Positions 17,442-27,452 of a stretch of DNA of 64,000 nucleotides are shown in pieces. The stretch is from an uncultured Sulfitobacter sp. GTDB lineage: Bacteria > Pseudomonadota > Alphaproteobacteria > Rhodobacterales > Rhodobacteraceae. The notes below the pieces were generated by a model. It was not told the origin of the DNA and did not search any database. It saw only the letters and a list, made by a program, of their open reading frames with translations. The stretch lies in NCBI GenBank assembly GCA_913060815.1, contig CAJXSZ010000011.1:40019-104018 (forward strand). The letters are read 5' to 3'. Positions within the stretch are counted from its first letter, which is position 1, and every line of letters starts with the position of its first letter. The translations under genes and the position numbers were made by a program.

Positions 17442-18821
17442 TTATCGGGCGAAAGCGTTGTACCCTGCGCCCCGTAGACGGGTCACGGCGCTGGTAACAC
17501 CGTTGCTGCCACCAAACGGTCCTGCAATGACCAGACGTGTGGTCTGGCCGTTACGCGTATAGCGGCCTACCCGCACAGGCATGCCCATGCGCTGCACTTT
17601 CTTGGCCAAACGGTGCGCAGCGGCGGTATCCGTGAAGGACGCGCCCACTTGAACAAATCCGCGCCCTGCAACTTCTGCCTTGGGCTGTGCGCGCTGGGCG
17701 GCCGCTTTGGGCGCAGCGCGCTGCGGTGCAGAGCGGCTGGAGTAGACCGGCTGGCGCCCAACTGTGGCGACACTTGCCTGACGCTGGCGCGGCGTAAAGA
17801 TGCCTTGCACATTGCGCACCAGACGCTTGAGGATCTGGCCGTCACGCCTGACGATCGTGACCTGACCCAACTCACGCTGCTGGGTTGCGTAATCGACATA
17901 GGGGTAGATCAACGGCTCGCTGGCCGTCACGTCCTTGCCACTGGCCTGATTGATCAAACGGCGAGGCACTGTCGACGTCCAGATCAGACCCATGGCCTTG
18001 TGACCCGCCACTGACTGCTCAGCGCGTTTGGGGTTCAAACGCCCATCGGTCCAGACTTTCTTGTACCCGTGTGGCACCTGAACGTTTGTCGTGTTGACAC
18101 GGTTCACCGCCACATGGCGCGGAACGATGCGGCGGTTGGGTGAAACCTGAATGGTCTGCTCTTGCGGCTTGCGCAATGATGCGAAGAGACCGCGCGGCGC
18201 TGGCGCGGCTGCGGCCCCCTCAATCACAGAGCCTTGCGGCCCGCAGCGCACAGGCAAGTTGCCACTGCGCACATATTGGCTGCTTACTGCCGACAAACCT
18301 GCACAGGCCGCCGTCCCTTGGGCTTGCACGATCGTCGGCTGCGGCGCGGCCACTTTTTTGACGACGGGAGCGGGGCGCTTGGCCACCTGACGCACAACTT
18401 TTGGCGCTGGCTTGGGTTTAGGCGCTGCACGGCGCACCACACGCTTGGGGCGTGGTTTGGGCGCAGGCGCTGCGGCGGCTGGCGCGGGTGCAGGCGCTGC
18501 AACGGCTGGTGCGACTGCGGCGGTCTGCACAGGTTCTGGTGCGGGAGCAGGCTCGGGCGCCTCTGCCACCTGGTTTGCGAATGTCGGTTTGAAACCGCAT
18601 ACGCCAGTGCGTGAGCGCGTCACACGCGGCACCCAAGATGTGTTCCCGTCGATACCGGCACGGATGAAAACACATCCTGCGCTGTCTACATATTGCTTGC
18701 CCAAAAAGGATGCTGGCGGAAACTCGGCAGGTTCACTGCCTGGACGGGTCTGCGCCGATGCGGCAGTCGCCCCGACAGCACTCGAGAAAATGGCGATTGC
18801 GACAAGTTTAGTAAGTTTCAT
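17442..18821 (-). CDS. Secreted SPOR domain-containing protein
   Basis: A 459-aa protein with a signal peptide (residues 1-23, cut after ASA). A cysteine-containing N-terminal module follows, then a long Ala/Pro/Lys-rich linker (about 100-170), a conserved middle, and a C-terminal SPOR domain from about residue 385 (GFVQVGASFTDTAAAHRLAKK). SPOR domains bind denuded septal peptidoglycan, so a periplasmic role in cell division or wall remodelling is expected. It is transcribed alone, convergent with the SGNH gene. The middle region is not recognised. Confidence 0.9.
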   Translation of the reverse strand: MKLTKLVAIAIFSSAVGATAASAQTRPGSEPAEFPPASFLGKQYVDSAGCVFIRAGIDGNTSWVPRVTRSRTGVCGFKPTFANQVAEAPEPAPAPEPVQTAAVAPAVAAPAPAPAAAAPAPKPRPKRVVRRAAPKPKPAPKVVRQVAKRPAPVVKKVAAPQPTIVQAQGTAACAGLSAVSSQYVRSGNLPVRCGPQGSVIEGAAAAPAPRGLFASLRKPQEQTIQVSPNRRIVPRHVAVNRVNTTNVQVPHGYKKVWTDGRLNPKRAEQSVAGHKAMGLIWTSTVPRRLINQASGKDVTASEPLIYPYVDYATQQRELGQVTIVRRDGQILKRLVRNVQGIFTPRQRQASVATVGRQPVYSSRSAPQRAAPKAAAQRAQPKAEVAGRGFVQVGASFTDTAAAHRLAKKVQRMGMPVRVGRYTRNGQTTRLVIAGPFGGSNGVTSAVTRLRGAGYNAFAR

Positions 18822-18958
18822 TCATGCCCCCACAGAATATTCTGGTGAACAATGACAAAGCACTTCAGCCAAGTCTAGCGCCTGTGGCAACAATAGCCTT
18901 AGTTTTGCCACATTATCATGAATTTACGCGGGAATTCTGTGTCTTGCCGCAGCCTGCC

Positions 18959-18987
18959 TGTGGATAACCCAGCATATCTGTGGATAA
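18959..18987. promoter_or_regulatory. Pair of perfect DnaA boxes
   Basis: TGTGGATAA at 18959-18967 and again at 18979-18987 are exact complements of the consensus DnaA box TTATCCACA, in the same orientation and 20 bp apart. They lie about 140 bp upstream of the SPOR gene. Possible roles are DnaA-linked control of that gene or DnaA titration. An origin is not supported by the surroundings. Confidence 0.5.
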
Positions 18988-19051
18988 TTGGATGGCAGCA
19001 CGCAACAGGCGTATGAACCGTTCAACGCCTGTCACACTTTTTGAGGATCGC

Positions 19052-19687
19052 TTATTTCGTGCCGAACATACGGTCGCCCGCGTCGCCCAACCCTGGCATG
19101 ATATAGCCAAGCTCGTTCAGGCGCTCGTCCAATGAGGCGGTCACAATGGGTACATCGGGGTGCGCCTCTTTCATCCGTGCAACGCCCTCGGGTGCTGCCA
19201 AAAGACAAAGAAAACGGATGTTTGTCGCCCCTGCCTCTTTCAACAAATCAATTGCCGCGACCGAGGAGTTACCCGTGGCCAGCATCGGGTCCACAGCGAT
19301 GACCAGACGGTCCTCCATCGCGTCGGGAACCTTGAAATAGTACTGCACTGGTTGCAGCGTCTCCTCATCGCGGTAGAGGCCGACAAATCCCACACGCGCA
19401 GAGGGGATCAGCTCCAGCACACCATCCAGCAGGCCATTACCCGCCCGCAGAATGCTGATCAGCGCCAGCTTTTTGCCGTCCAGTGTGGGTGCATCCATCA
19501 CTTGCATTGGCGTGTCTATCTGCTTGGTGGTCATCGCTAAATTGCGCGTGACCTCATAGGCCAGAAGCTGGCTGATCTCGCGCAGCAATTGCCGAAACAC
19601 TGCCGTCGGCGTCTCTTTATCGCGCATAATGGTGAGTTTGTGCTGCACCAGCGGGTGGTCAACAATCGTGAGATGCGGGTCGCTCAT
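19052..19687 (-). CDS. upp: Uracil phosphoribosyltransferase
   Basis: A 211-aa enzyme that makes UMP from uracil and PRPP. The PRPP-binding loop [15 protein letters not shown] (near residue 131) and the uracil-binding [14 protein letters not shown]-terminus are intact, and the length is normal. It is the last gene of a leftward salvage operon cdd-deoA-deoB-upp, starting 9 bp after deoB, so uracil released by the upstream enzymes can be reused directly. Confidence 0.97.
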   Translation of the reverse strand: MSDPHLTIVDHPLVQHKLTIMRDKETPTAVFRQLLREISQLLAYEVTRNLAMTTKQIDTPMQVMDAPTLDGKKLALISILRAGNGLLDGVLELIPSARVGFVGLYRDEETLQPVQYYFKVPDAMEDRLVIAVDPMLATGNSSVAAIDLLKEAGATNIRFLCLLAAPEGVARMKEAHPDVPIVTASLDERLNELGYIMPGLGDAGDRMFGTK

Positions 19688-19696
19688 GTCAGGCTC

Positions 19697-20896
19697 CTAA
19701 TTTTGCTCTGGCACGTCTACCCCGAGATGCGCAGCAACAAAACCCGCTACATCCCTAAATCCGATCTGACCCAATGTCCCCGCGCCCGCACCTGCCACCA
19801 AAACAGGCACCCGCTCGCGCGTGTGGTCGGTGCCGGTCCATGTGGGGTCATTGCCGTGATCTGCTGTCAGAACAATAATATCGCCGGCTTTCATCTGTCC
19901 GATTACGGCACCGATCTCGCGGTCGAACCATTCAAGAGCACGGGCATATCCCGAAACATCGCGGCGGTGGCCATAGAGGCTGTCGAACTCCACAAAATTG
20001 GCAAAGGTCAGGCTCCCGTCAGGAGCATCCCTCACCAAATCACCCAGATGGCCCATCAGCTCGGCGTCAGTGCCTTTGCGCACTTCGTCAAACCCCTGCA
20101 TCGAGAAGATGTCCCCGATCTTGCCGACCGCAAAAGTAGCATGCCCTGCATCCTGCACCCAATTGCTCAGCACAGGGCGGGGCGGCATGATCGCAAAATC
20201 GCGTCTGTTCGGCGTGCGGGTGAACCCTTCCTCTGCATCCCCGACAAAGGGCCGCGCGATGACACGTCCAACGCGCTGCGCATGCAGAGCGGGCGCTATG
20301 TCCTTGCAGAGCGTGAGCAACCGCTCCAGCCCGAATGTCTCCTCATGCGCGGCGATCTGGAACACGCTGTCCGCAGAGGTGTAGCAAATGGGCCAGCCCG
20401 TGCGCATGTGCTCGGCACCCAACCGTTCGATGATCGCCGTGCCGGGCGCGTGACAATCGCCCAAGATGCCGTCAGTCCCCGCAGCGGCACAGACCTGCGC
20501 GATCAACTCCGCGTCAAACGACTCTTCTGTACGCTCGAAATACTTCCACGCCCAAGGGACCGGCAGGCCTGCCAGCTCCCAATGACCCGACGGCGTGTCC
20601 TTTCCCTGCGATATCTCCGAGGCTGCCCCCCATGTCCCCTCCACAGGCACATCGAACGCTGCGATCTGCATCCCGCTCGCAGCATTCAGCGCAGGGCCGA
20701 GGCCGAGACGGCTCAGCTGTGGCAGGTGCAGCGGACCGCTCCGCCCTTCTTCCGCGCGACCTTCTTCACAGGCCTGCGCAATATGGCCCAACGTATTGGC
20801 GCCTGTGTCAGGCACCTCGCCGTTAAAGAACTTGTCCGCATCAGGCGCGCCGCCAATGCCAACTGAATCCATCACCACCAGAAATGCGCGTGCCAT
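19697..20896 (-). CDS. deoB: Phosphopentomutase
   Basis: A 399-aa alkaline-phosphatase-superfamily enzyme interconverting (deoxy)ribose 1-phosphate and 5-phosphate. The metal-site Asp in VVMDSVGIGGAPDA at the N-terminus, the DTPSGHWEL segment, and the C-terminal TADHGNDPTW with further metal ligands are present. Its ATG shares one base with the deoA stop (TGATG), so translation is coupled. It processes the sugar phosphate released by DeoA. Confidence 0.96.
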   Translation of the reverse strand: MARAFLVVMDSVGIGGAPDADKFFNGEVPDTGANTLGHIAQACEEGRAEEGRSGPLHLPQLSRLGLGPALNAASGMQIAAFDVPVEGTWGAASEISQGKDTPSGHWELAGLPVPWAWKYFERTEESFDAELIAQVCAAAGTDGILGDCHAPGTAIIERLGAEHMRTGWPICYTSADSVFQIAAHEETFGLERLLTLCKDIAPALHAQRVGRVIARPFVGDAEEGFTRTPNRRDFAIMPPRPVLSNWVQDAGHATFAVGKIGDIFSMQGFDEVRKGTDAELMGHLGDLVRDAPDGSLTFANFVEFDSLYGHRRDVSGYARALEWFDREIGAVIGQMKAGDIIVLTADHGNDPTWTGTDHTRERVPVLVAGAGAGTLGQIGFRDVAGFVAAHLGVDVPEQN

Positions 20897-22200
20897 CAGG
20901 TCACCTGCTCCACTATCAATTCAGGCACTTGGACAGCACCCGTCCCCAGCGTAATCGCCCCGCGCACCGCCGCCATCACATTGTCGGCCTGCTGTGGACG
21001 CGACGCATGAATAACAGCCAGCGGCTGGCCCTTCTGAATGCGTTCCCCAAGGCGCACCACGCGGCTCAGCCCCACGGCGGGATCGATCGCATCGCCCTCC
21101 ACCACGCGGCCCCCGCCAAGTGCTACGACCCCAAGGCCCAGCGCTTCGCCGTCAATGGCATGCACCACGCCAGACTCCTGCGCCGTAACCTCGCGCACCA
21201 CCGTCGCTTCGGGCAGGAACCGCTGCCAGTCCTCGACGAAGCGCACCGGTCCGCCGAGGGCCGCGATCATCGCGCCAAACCGCTCCGCTGCGCGGCCCTC
21301 CGCGATGGCACTGCGGATCATGGCCTCTCCTGTGTCGACATCCATGGCCAGCTTCGCATCGGCCAGCAAAACGCCGCCCAATGTCGCGCAAAGCTCGACA
21401 ATCGGGCCTTGCACCTCACCGCGCAAGACTTGCATCACCTCCGCCACTTCCAGCGCATTGCCAAGGCTCGGCACCAAGGGCTGGCTCATGTCGCTGATAA
21501 CGGCCCGCGTGGGGCATCCCGCCGCATTGGCCGTCCCGACCAGCGCCTTCGCCAGATCGCGCGCAGCACCCACATCCTTCATGAACGCGCCAGAGCCTAC
21601 CTTGACGTCCAGCACCAAACCGCCCAGCCCCGCCGCAAGCTTTTTGCTTAGGATCGAGGCGGTGATCAGATCCAGACTATCCACAGTCGAGGTCACATCG
21701 CGCACCGCATAAAGACGCTTGTCCGCAGGGGCGATATCGCCCGTAGCTCCGACAATGGCGCATCCAACCTGAGCGACTACGGCACGCAGTCGCGCCTCAT
21801 CCAACATCACACCAACGCCGGGTATCGCCTCCAGCTTGTCCAGCGTCCCGCCGGTGTGACCCAGTCCGCGCCCTGAAATCATCGGCACATAAGCGCCACA
21901 AGCCGCAAGCGCTGGCGCAAGCACGAGGCTTACACAATCGCCAACACCGCCTGTGGAGTGCTTGTCGAGCACAGGCTTATCCATGTTCCATGACAGCACA
22001 TTACCTGATGCGCACATCGCTTGCGTCAGCGCCACACGCCCCTCAGGGCTCAGCCCGTTGCGGCACACCCCCATGGCAAAAGCTCCCGCTTGCGCATCGC
22101 TCAACGTCTGGTCGGCCAAGGCCTGCGCCACCCACGCCAATTCATCCGCACTCAGAGTTTGATCGTGACGCAACTTGGCCAGAATTCCGCGCGCGTCCAT
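20896..22200 (-). CDS. deoA: Thymidine phosphorylase
   Basis: A 434-aa pyrimidine-nucleoside phosphorylase, cleaving thymidine or deoxyuridine with phosphate. The signature KHSTGGVGD and the glycine-rich MISGRGLGHTGGTLDKLE are seen, and the C-terminal domain is complete. The start at 22200 gives the standard N-terminus (MDARGILAKLR) and lies one base after the cdd stop. It sits between cdd and deoB in the salvage operon. Confidence 0.96.
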   Translation of the reverse strand: MDARGILAKLRHDQTLSADELAWVAQALADQTLSDAQAGAFAMGVCRNGLSPEGRVALTQAMCASGNVLSWNMDKPVLDKHSTGGVGDCVSLVLAPALAACGAYVPMISGRGLGHTGGTLDKLEAIPGVGVMLDEARLRAVVAQVGCAIVGATGDIAPADKRLYAVRDVTSTVDSLDLITASILSKKLAAGLGGLVLDVKVGSGAFMKDVGAARDLAKALVGTANAAGCPTRAVISDMSQPLVPSLGNALEVAEVMQVLRGEVQGPIVELCATLGGVLLADAKLAMDVDTGEAMIRSAIAEGRAAERFGAMIAALGGPVRFVEDWQRFLPEATVVREVTAQESGVVHAIDGEALGLGVVALGGGRVVEGDAIDPAVGLSRVVRLGERIQKGQPLAVIHASRPQQADNVMAAVRGAITLGTGAVQVPELIVEQVT

Positions 22201-22201
22201 C

Positions 22202-22594
22202 TCAGCCCCCCAGAAACGAAGGGTCGAACGCACCGGGCAATAACTCCCCGATGCTCATCTCCTGCTCAACCCCGTCTACCGTGGCCATGCGGATGCTTGC
22301 CGTTTTATCCCCGAATTCCGCCAACTTCTGACGGCATCCGCCACAGGGCGTCACAGGCAGCGGCGATCCCGCCACCACATAAGCGGCCGTAAACGACGTC
22401 TCCCCCGCAGCGACCATTGCGGCAATCGCGCCCGCTTCGGCGCATGTGCCCTCGGGATAGGCGACATTCTCCACGTTGCACCCAGCGTAGATTGCGCCCG
22501 ACGCACCGCGCAGCGCGGCCCCGACCTTGAACCCCGAATAGGGGGCATAGGCGTTTTCGCGCACTACTAATGCTGCGTCTCTCAGATCGGTCAT
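22202..22594 (-). CDS. cdd: Cytidine deaminase
   Basis: A 130-aa homotetrameric-type deaminase converting (deoxy)cytidine to (deoxy)uridine. Zinc ligands are Cys51, Cys84 and Cys87 (TCAE and PCGGC), and the proton-shuttling Glu is residue 53. The usual Arg after CAE is Ala here (CAEAGA), a small departure from the common CAER. It is the promoter-proximal gene of cdd-deoA-deoB-upp. Confidence 0.96.
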   Translation of the reverse strand: MTDLRDAALVVRENAYAPYSGFKVGAALRGASGAIYAGCNVENVAYPEGTCAEAGAIAAMVAAGETSFTAAYVVAGSPLPVTPCGGCRQKLAEFGDKTASIRMATVDGVEQEMSIGELLPGAFDPSFLGG

Positions 22595-22735
22595 GGGAGA
22601 ATCTCCTCGTCTTGTGGCCTTTCACCCTAGCGGTGCCAGCGCGAAGATGCGAAGGGTTTTACAGTCCTTAATTCCCCCGATCTAAACTGGCGTAAAATTG
22701 CTCCAGCCAAATGTCTGCTGGCACATTTCACGAAA

Positions 22736-22753
22736 TAGTTTAATGTTAAACTA
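22736..22753. promoter_or_regulatory. Candidate MarR-type operator in front of maeB
   Basis: TAGTTTA-ATGT-TAAACTA has perfect 7-bp arms and ends 22 bp before the maeB ATG. Palindromes of this TTTAA/TTAAA type are typical MarR-family sites. The controlling protein is not in the immediate neighbourhood. Confidence 0.5.
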
Positions 22754-22775
22754 AATTCAAAGTAAGGCCCGCCCA

Positions 22776-25049
22776 ATGACCGAAAAACCCTCCACCCGCC
22801 AAGCAGCCCTCGACTATCACGCCTTTCCCAAGCCCGGAAAGCTTGAGGTGCGCGCGACCAAGCCATTGGCAAACGGACGCGATCTGGCCCGCGCCTACAG
22901 CCCTGGCGTTGCGGAGGCGTGTATCGAGATCAAAGAAGACCCTACGACTGCCGCCCTATATACATCACGCGCCAATCTGGTCGCGGTGGTGACCAATGGC
23001 ACGGCGGTACTGGGCCTTGGCAATATTGGCGCATTGGCGTCCAAACCTGTGATGGAGGGCAAGGCCGTGCTCTTCAAGAAATTTGCCAACATTGATTGCT
23101 TTGACATCGAGGTGGATCAGTCCGACCCCGAGAAGCTGGCCGAGATCGTCTGCGCGCTCGAGCCGTCCTTTGGCGCGATTAACCTCGAGGACATCAAAGC
23201 CCCTGACTGCTTTACAGTCGAGCGTATCTGCAACGAGCGGATGAACATCCCCGTTTTCCACGACGACCAGCACGGCACAGCCATCGTTGTGGGGGCTGCG
23301 GCCACCAACGCGCTTTTTGTAGCTGGCAAAAAGTTCGAAGACATAAAGATCGTCTCTACAGGTGGCGGTGCGGCGGGCATTGCGTGCCTTAACATGCTGC
23401 TCAAACTCGGCGTGAAGCGCGAGAACGTCTGGCTCTGCGATATCCACGGGCTGGTGCATGAGGGCCGCGAGGTCGACATGAACCCGATCAAATCCGAATA
23501 TGCGCAAGCTTCCGATCTGCGCACTTTGGATGATGTGATTGACGGTGCGGATATGTTCCTTGGCCTCTCTGGCCCCAATGTGCTGACCCCCGACATGGTC
23601 GCGAAAATGGCCGATGCGCCGATCATCTTTGCGCTGGCCAACCCCAATCCCGAAATCATGCCAGAAGCCGCCCGTGCGGTTGCACCCAATGCGATCATCG
23701 CCACAGGCCGCTCCGATTTCCCAAATCAGGTCAACAACGTCCTGTGCTTTCCCTTCATCTTCCGCGGTGCGCTCGACGTGGGCGCCACCACGATCAACGA
23801 CGAGATGAAAATCGCCTGTATCGAGGGTATCGCAGCCCTTGCGCGTGAGACAACAAGCGCCGAGGCCGCTGCGGCCTATCAGGGCGAGCAGCTGACATTC
23901 GGCGCCGACTACCTTATCCCCAAACCCTTCGATCCGCGCCTTGTGGGCATCGTCTCTTCCGCTGTGGCAAAGGCCGCGATGGAGACGGGCGTGGCCACCC
24001 GCCCCATCGCGGACATCGAAGCCTATAAGACAAACCTCGACGGCTCGGTCTTTAAATCGGCCCTGCTGATGCGCCCCGTATTCCAAGCAGCCCGTACCGT
24101 TTCCCGCCGCATCGTCTTTGCCGAGGGCGAGGACGAGCGCGTGCTGCGCGCCTCCCAAGCCATGCTTGAGGAAACCTCCGAGCGGCCAATCCTCATCGGT
24201 CGCCCCGAAGTGATCGCGCGGAGAATGGAGCGCGCAGGCCTCACGCTCAAACTGGGCGAGGATGTCGATGTCGTGAACCCTGAAAACGATCCTCGCTACC
24301 GCGATTATTGGGAAACGTATCATAGCTTGCTGGCGCGGCGCGGCGTCTCCCCCGATATTGCGCGCGCGATCATGCGCACCAACACCACTGCGATTGGCGC
24401 CGTGATGGTCCACCGCGGCGAGGCCGACAGCCTCATTTGTGGCACCTTCGGGGAGACGCGCTGGCACCTCAGCTATATCGATCAGGTTTTGGGCCGTGAC
24501 GGTCTGCGGGCGCATGGTTCGCTCTCGATGATGATTCTCGAAGACGGGCCGCTGTTTATCGCTGACACCCAAGTGCACCAGCACCCCACACCTGAACAGT
24601 TGGCCGAGATCGCCATCGGCGCTGCCCGCCACGTGCGCCGCTTTGGCCTGACACCCAATGTCGCCATGTGCTCGCAAAGCCAGTTCGGCAATCAGGGCGA
24701 AGGATCGGGCAGTCGTCTGCGCAAGGCGATCCGCATATTGGACGAGGGCAGCCACGACTTCTGCTATGAGGGCGAGATGAACATCGACACGGCGCTTGAT
24801 CCCGATCTGCGTGCACGTCTTTTCCCCGAAAACCGCATGGAGGGGCCAGCCAATGTGCTGGTGTTCGCCCACGCCGATGCCGCCTCTGGCGTGCGTAACA
24901 TCCTGAAAATGAAAGGCGGCGGGCTTGAGGTTGGGCCGATCCTGATGGGCATGGGAAACCGTGCGCATGTGGTGTCGCCGTCGATTACCGCACGCGGGCT
25001 GCTGAACATGGCCGCCATCGCAGGCACGCCCGTGGCGCAATATGGCTAA
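22776..25049 (+). CDS. maeB: NADP-dependent malic enzyme, MaeB type
   Basis: A 757-aa enzyme that oxidatively decarboxylates malate to pyruvate with NADP. Residues 1-160 form the malic N-domain ([17 protein letters not shown] with metal ligands). Residues 165-430 form the NAD(P)-binding domain ([13 protein letters not shown]). Residues 440-757 are a phosphotransacetylase-like domain, which in MaeB enzymes is regulatory rather than catalytic. It is monocistronic, with a palindrome over its leader. Together with prpE next door it feeds central carbon metabolism from organic acids. Confidence 0.96.
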   Translation: MTEKPSTRQAALDYHAFPKPGKLEVRATKPLANGRDLARAYSPGVAEACIEIKEDPTTAALYTSRANLVAVVTNGTAVLGLGNIGALASKPVMEGKAVLFKKFANIDCFDIEVDQSDPEKLAEIVCALEPSFGAINLEDIKAPDCFTVERICNERMNIPVFHDDQHGTAIVVGAAATNALFVAGKKFEDIKIVSTGGGAAGIACLNMLLKLGVKRENVWLCDIHGLVHEGREVDMNPIKSEYAQASDLRTLDDVIDGADMFLGLSGPNVLTPDMVAKMADAPIIFALANPNPEIMPEAARAVAPNAIIATGRSDFPNQVNNVLCFPFIFRGALDVGATTINDEMKIACIEGIAALARETTSAEAAAAYQGEQLTFGADYLIPKPFDPRLVGIVSSAVAKAAMETGVATRPIADIEAYKTNLDGSVFKSALLMRPVFQAARTVSRRIVFAEGEDERVLRASQAMLEETSERPILIGRPEVIARRMERAGLTLKLGEDVDVVNPENDPRYRDYWETYHSLLARRGVSPDIARAIMRTNTTAIGAVMVHRGEADSLICGTFGETRWHLSYIDQVLGRDGLRAHGSLSMMILEDGPLFIADTQVHQHPTPEQLAEIAIGAARHVRRFGLTPNVAMCSQSQFGNQGEGSGSRLRKAIRILDEGSHDFCYEGEMNIDTALDPDLRARLFPENRMEGPANVLVFAHADAASGVRNILKMKGGGLEVGPILMGMGNRAHVVSPSITARGLLNMAAIAGTPVAQYG

Positions 25050-25089
25050 GGCCCTCACACACCCAGTGTAAAATAATTTACCCCGATTA

Positions 25090-25118
25090 TGCGGCAAGCG
25101 CGTTATATCCTTGCCGCA
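25090..25118. promoter_or_regulatory. 9-bp perfect inverted repeat upstream of prpE
   Basis: TGCGGCAAG-N11-CTTGCCGCA lies between maeB and prpE, ending 48 bp before the prpE ATG. There is no T-run, so it is more likely an operator than a terminator, although weak termination of maeB is possible. Confidence 0.45.
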
Positions 25119-25166
25119 CCGTCCCCTGTGCGCCTAACACTTGCGCAATAAGGGGAGGAGACCGTC

Positions 25167-27077
25167 ATGGGTTACAAAGAAGTTTACAAAGCCGCACAAG
25201 ACAATCCAGAGCAGTTCTGGCTCGAACAAGCCAAGGCCATTGACTGGGTCCGCGCGCCCGAGCAGGCGCTCTTTGACAAAGGCGGCGACCTTTACGAGTG
25301 GTACGCAGATGCCCAAGTCAACGGCTGCTACAACGCCGTCGACCGCCACGTCGAGAACGGCCGCGCAGATCAGGCCGCCATCATTTACGACAGCCCGATC
25401 ACGAACACCAAACAGACGATCACCTTTGCCGAATTGCAAACCCGTGTTGCCGCCCTTGCAGGTGCGCTGGTCGCCCAAGGCGTGACCAAAGGCGACCGCG
25501 TCATCATCTATATGCCCATGGTGCCCGAAGCCATCGAGGCCATGCTGGCCTGTGCGCGTATCGGTGCTGTGCACTCGGTCGTGTTTGGCGGATTTGCCGC
25601 GAACGAGCTTGCTGTGCGTATCGACGACTGCACGCCAAAGGCCATCATCGCCGCCTCTTGCGGGCTGGAGCCGAACCGCGTGGTCCACTACAAACCTTTG
25701 CTCGATGGCGCGATCGAGCTGGCCACACACAAGCCCGACGCCTGCATCATCCTGCAACGCGAACAGGAGATTTGTGAACTCATCGAAGGCCGCGATATCG
25801 AATGGGAAGCCGCAAAAGCACTTGGCACGCCAGCCGATTGTGTCCCCGTAGAAGGCAATCACCCCGCCTATATCCTCTATACGTCAGGCACCACAGGCGC
25901 GCCCAAAGGCGTCGTGCGTCACACCGCTGGCCATCTTGTGGCAATCAACTGGACCATGAAAAACATCTATGATGTGGACCCCGGCGATGTGTTTTGGGCC
26001 GCATCGGACGTGGGCTGGGTCGTGGGGCACAGCTATATCGCCTATGGCCCGCTCATCCACGGCAACACGACTGTGGTGTTCGAGGGCAAACCCGTCGGCA
26101 CGCCGGACGCTGGCACCTTTTGGCGCGTGATTGCCGAACATAACGTGCGCAGCTTCTTTACCGCGCCCACAGCAATCCGCGCCGTCAAACGCGAAGACCC
26201 CAAAGGGCTGGAAGTCAAAAAATACGACCTCTCGGGCCTGCGCGCACTTTATCTGGCGGGCGAACGGGCCGACCCCGACACGATCATCTGGGCGCAGGAT
26301 GTGCTGGGCAAACCCGTCTATGACCACTGGTGGCAGACAGAGACAGGCTTCACCATCGCGGGCAACCCCGCAGGATTGGAGGCGCTGCCCGTCAAGATCG
26401 GCTCCCCCACCGTGCCGATGCCCGGATACGACGTGCAAATCCTTGATGAAGCAGGCCACCCTATGCCCGCAGGCGAACTGGGCGCGATTGCAGTCAAACT
26501 CCCCCTGCCCCCCGGCACGCTACCAACCCTGTGGAACGCCGAAGACCGCTTTCGCAAAAGCTATCTCACGACCTTCCCGGGTTTTTATGAGACGGGCGAT
26601 GCGGGCATGATCGACGAGGACGGCTACCTCTATATCATGGCGCGCACGGATGATGTGATCAACGTGGCCGGTCACCGCCTGAGCACGGGCGCCATGGAAG
26701 AGGTCCTCGCAGGACATCCAGATGTGGCCGAATGCGCCGTTATCGGCGTGAGCGATCCGCTCAAGGGCCAAGCGCCGATGGGCTTCGTCTGCCTCACCAA
26801 CGGTGTGAACCGACCCCATGACGAGATTACAGCCGAATGCGTCAAACGCATCCGCGACCAGATCGGGCCTGTGGCGGCGTTCAAACTGGCGCTGGTTGTG
26901 GACCGCCTGCCCAAGACCCGCTCGGGCAAGATCCTTCGCGCTACTATGGTCAAGATCGCCGATAGCGAGGAGTTCAAACTCCCCGCGACCATCGATGATC
27001 CCACCATTCTGGACGAGATTAAGGCGGCCCTTCAGACCATCGGTTTCGCCAAAAGGGTAACGCCAAAGCCTCTTTAA
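25167..27077 (+). CDS. prpE: Propionate-CoA ligase
   Basis: A 636-aa ACS-type ligase activating propionate (and more slowly acetate) to the CoA ester through an acyl-AMP. Motifs are YTSGTTGAPKGV, DHWWQTETG (acyl-pocket Trp), ETGDAGMIDEDGYLYIMARTD, and the C-terminal KTRSGKILR whose Lys is the acetylation-regulated catalytic residue. The N-terminal ACAS segment and the ASDVGWVVGHSYI loop match PrpE rather than Acs. GGGGAGG precedes the ATG. Confidence 0.95.
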   Translation: MGYKEVYKAAQDNPEQFWLEQAKAIDWVRAPEQALFDKGGDLYEWYADAQVNGCYNAVDRHVENGRADQAAIIYDSPITNTKQTITFAELQTRVAALAGALVAQGVTKGDRVIIYMPMVPEAIEAMLACARIGAVHSVVFGGFAANELAVRIDDCTPKAIIAASCGLEPNRVVHYKPLLDGAIELATHKPDACIILQREQEICELIEGRDIEWEAAKALGTPADCVPVEGNHPAYILYTSGTTGAPKGVVRHTAGHLVAINWTMKNIYDVDPGDVFWAASDVGWVVGHSYIAYGPLIHGNTTVVFEGKPVGTPDAGTFWRVIAEHNVRSFFTAPTAIRAVKREDPKGLEVKKYDLSGLRALYLAGERADPDTIIWAQDVLGKPVYDHWWQTETGFTIAGNPAGLEALPVKIGSPTVPMPGYDVQILDEAGHPMPAGELGAIAVKLPLPPGTLPTLWNAEDRFRKSYLTTFPGFYETGDAGMIDEDGYLYIMARTDDVINVAGHRLSTGAMEEVLAGHPDVAECAVIGVSDPLKGQAPMGFVCLTNGVNRPHDEITAECVKRIRDQIGPVAAFKLALVVDRLPKTRSGKILRATMVKIADSEEFKLPATIDDPTILDEIKAALQTIGFAKRVTPKPL

Positions 27078-27096
27078 AGCTTTAGCCCAAAACGAA

Positions 27097-27123
27097 AAAC
27101 GGCCCCTGCATAAGGGGCCGTTT
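27097..27123. terminator. Bidirectional terminator between prpE and csbD
   Basis: AAACGGCCCC and GGGGCCGTTT form a 10-bp stem with a 7-base loop. T-rich tracts on both sides serve the convergent prpE and csbD genes. Confidence 0.85.
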
Positions 27124-27146
27124 CTATTTAGCGCTAAGCGCAATCT

Positions 27147-27344
27147 TCAGAGGCTTGCCATGAAGTCATCGACTTCCTTGCGGGCTTCCTCTTTTGTCTT
27201 GCCGTATTTGGTCTGGATCTTGCCTTCCAGCTCTTCGCGGTTGCCTTCTGCTTGGTCCAGCTCGTCGTCTGTCAACTCGCCCCATTTCTGTTGCGCCTGA
27301 CCTTTGAATTGTTTCCAGTTGCCTTTGATTTCGTCCCAGTTCAT
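27147..27344 (-). CDS. CsbD family stress protein
   Basis: A 65-aa highly charged protein. It carries the CsbD pattern MNWDEIKGNWKQFKGQ, then WGELTDDELDQAEG and a C-terminal helix. CsbD-like proteins are general-stress induced in many bacteria, with no known biochemical activity. AAGGAG is well placed before the ATG. It is a single gene, convergent with prpE. Confidence 0.92.
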   Translation of the reverse strand: MNWDEIKGNWKQFKGQAQQKWGELTDDELDQAEGNREELEGKIQTKYGKTKEEARKEVDDFMASL

Positions 27345-27452
27345 CTCGGGTCTCCTTTACGTCTTGATGTGTGGCCAGCAAAGGCGATCCCTTCGCTGTC
27401 TCTTACCTCATCAACACGCCAGACCCCGCAACGTTCCACATCATCGCAAGAT

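Noticed and set aside
18822..19051. Replication origin at the DnaA boxes
   Set aside because: Only two boxes are seen, with no AT-rich unwinding element and no origin-linked genes nearby.
22965..25097. 710-aa open frame antisense to maeB
   Set aside because: It is His/Ala/Gly-rich with no domain, the composition expected of the complement of a high-GC gene. The plus strand encodes a complete MaeB.
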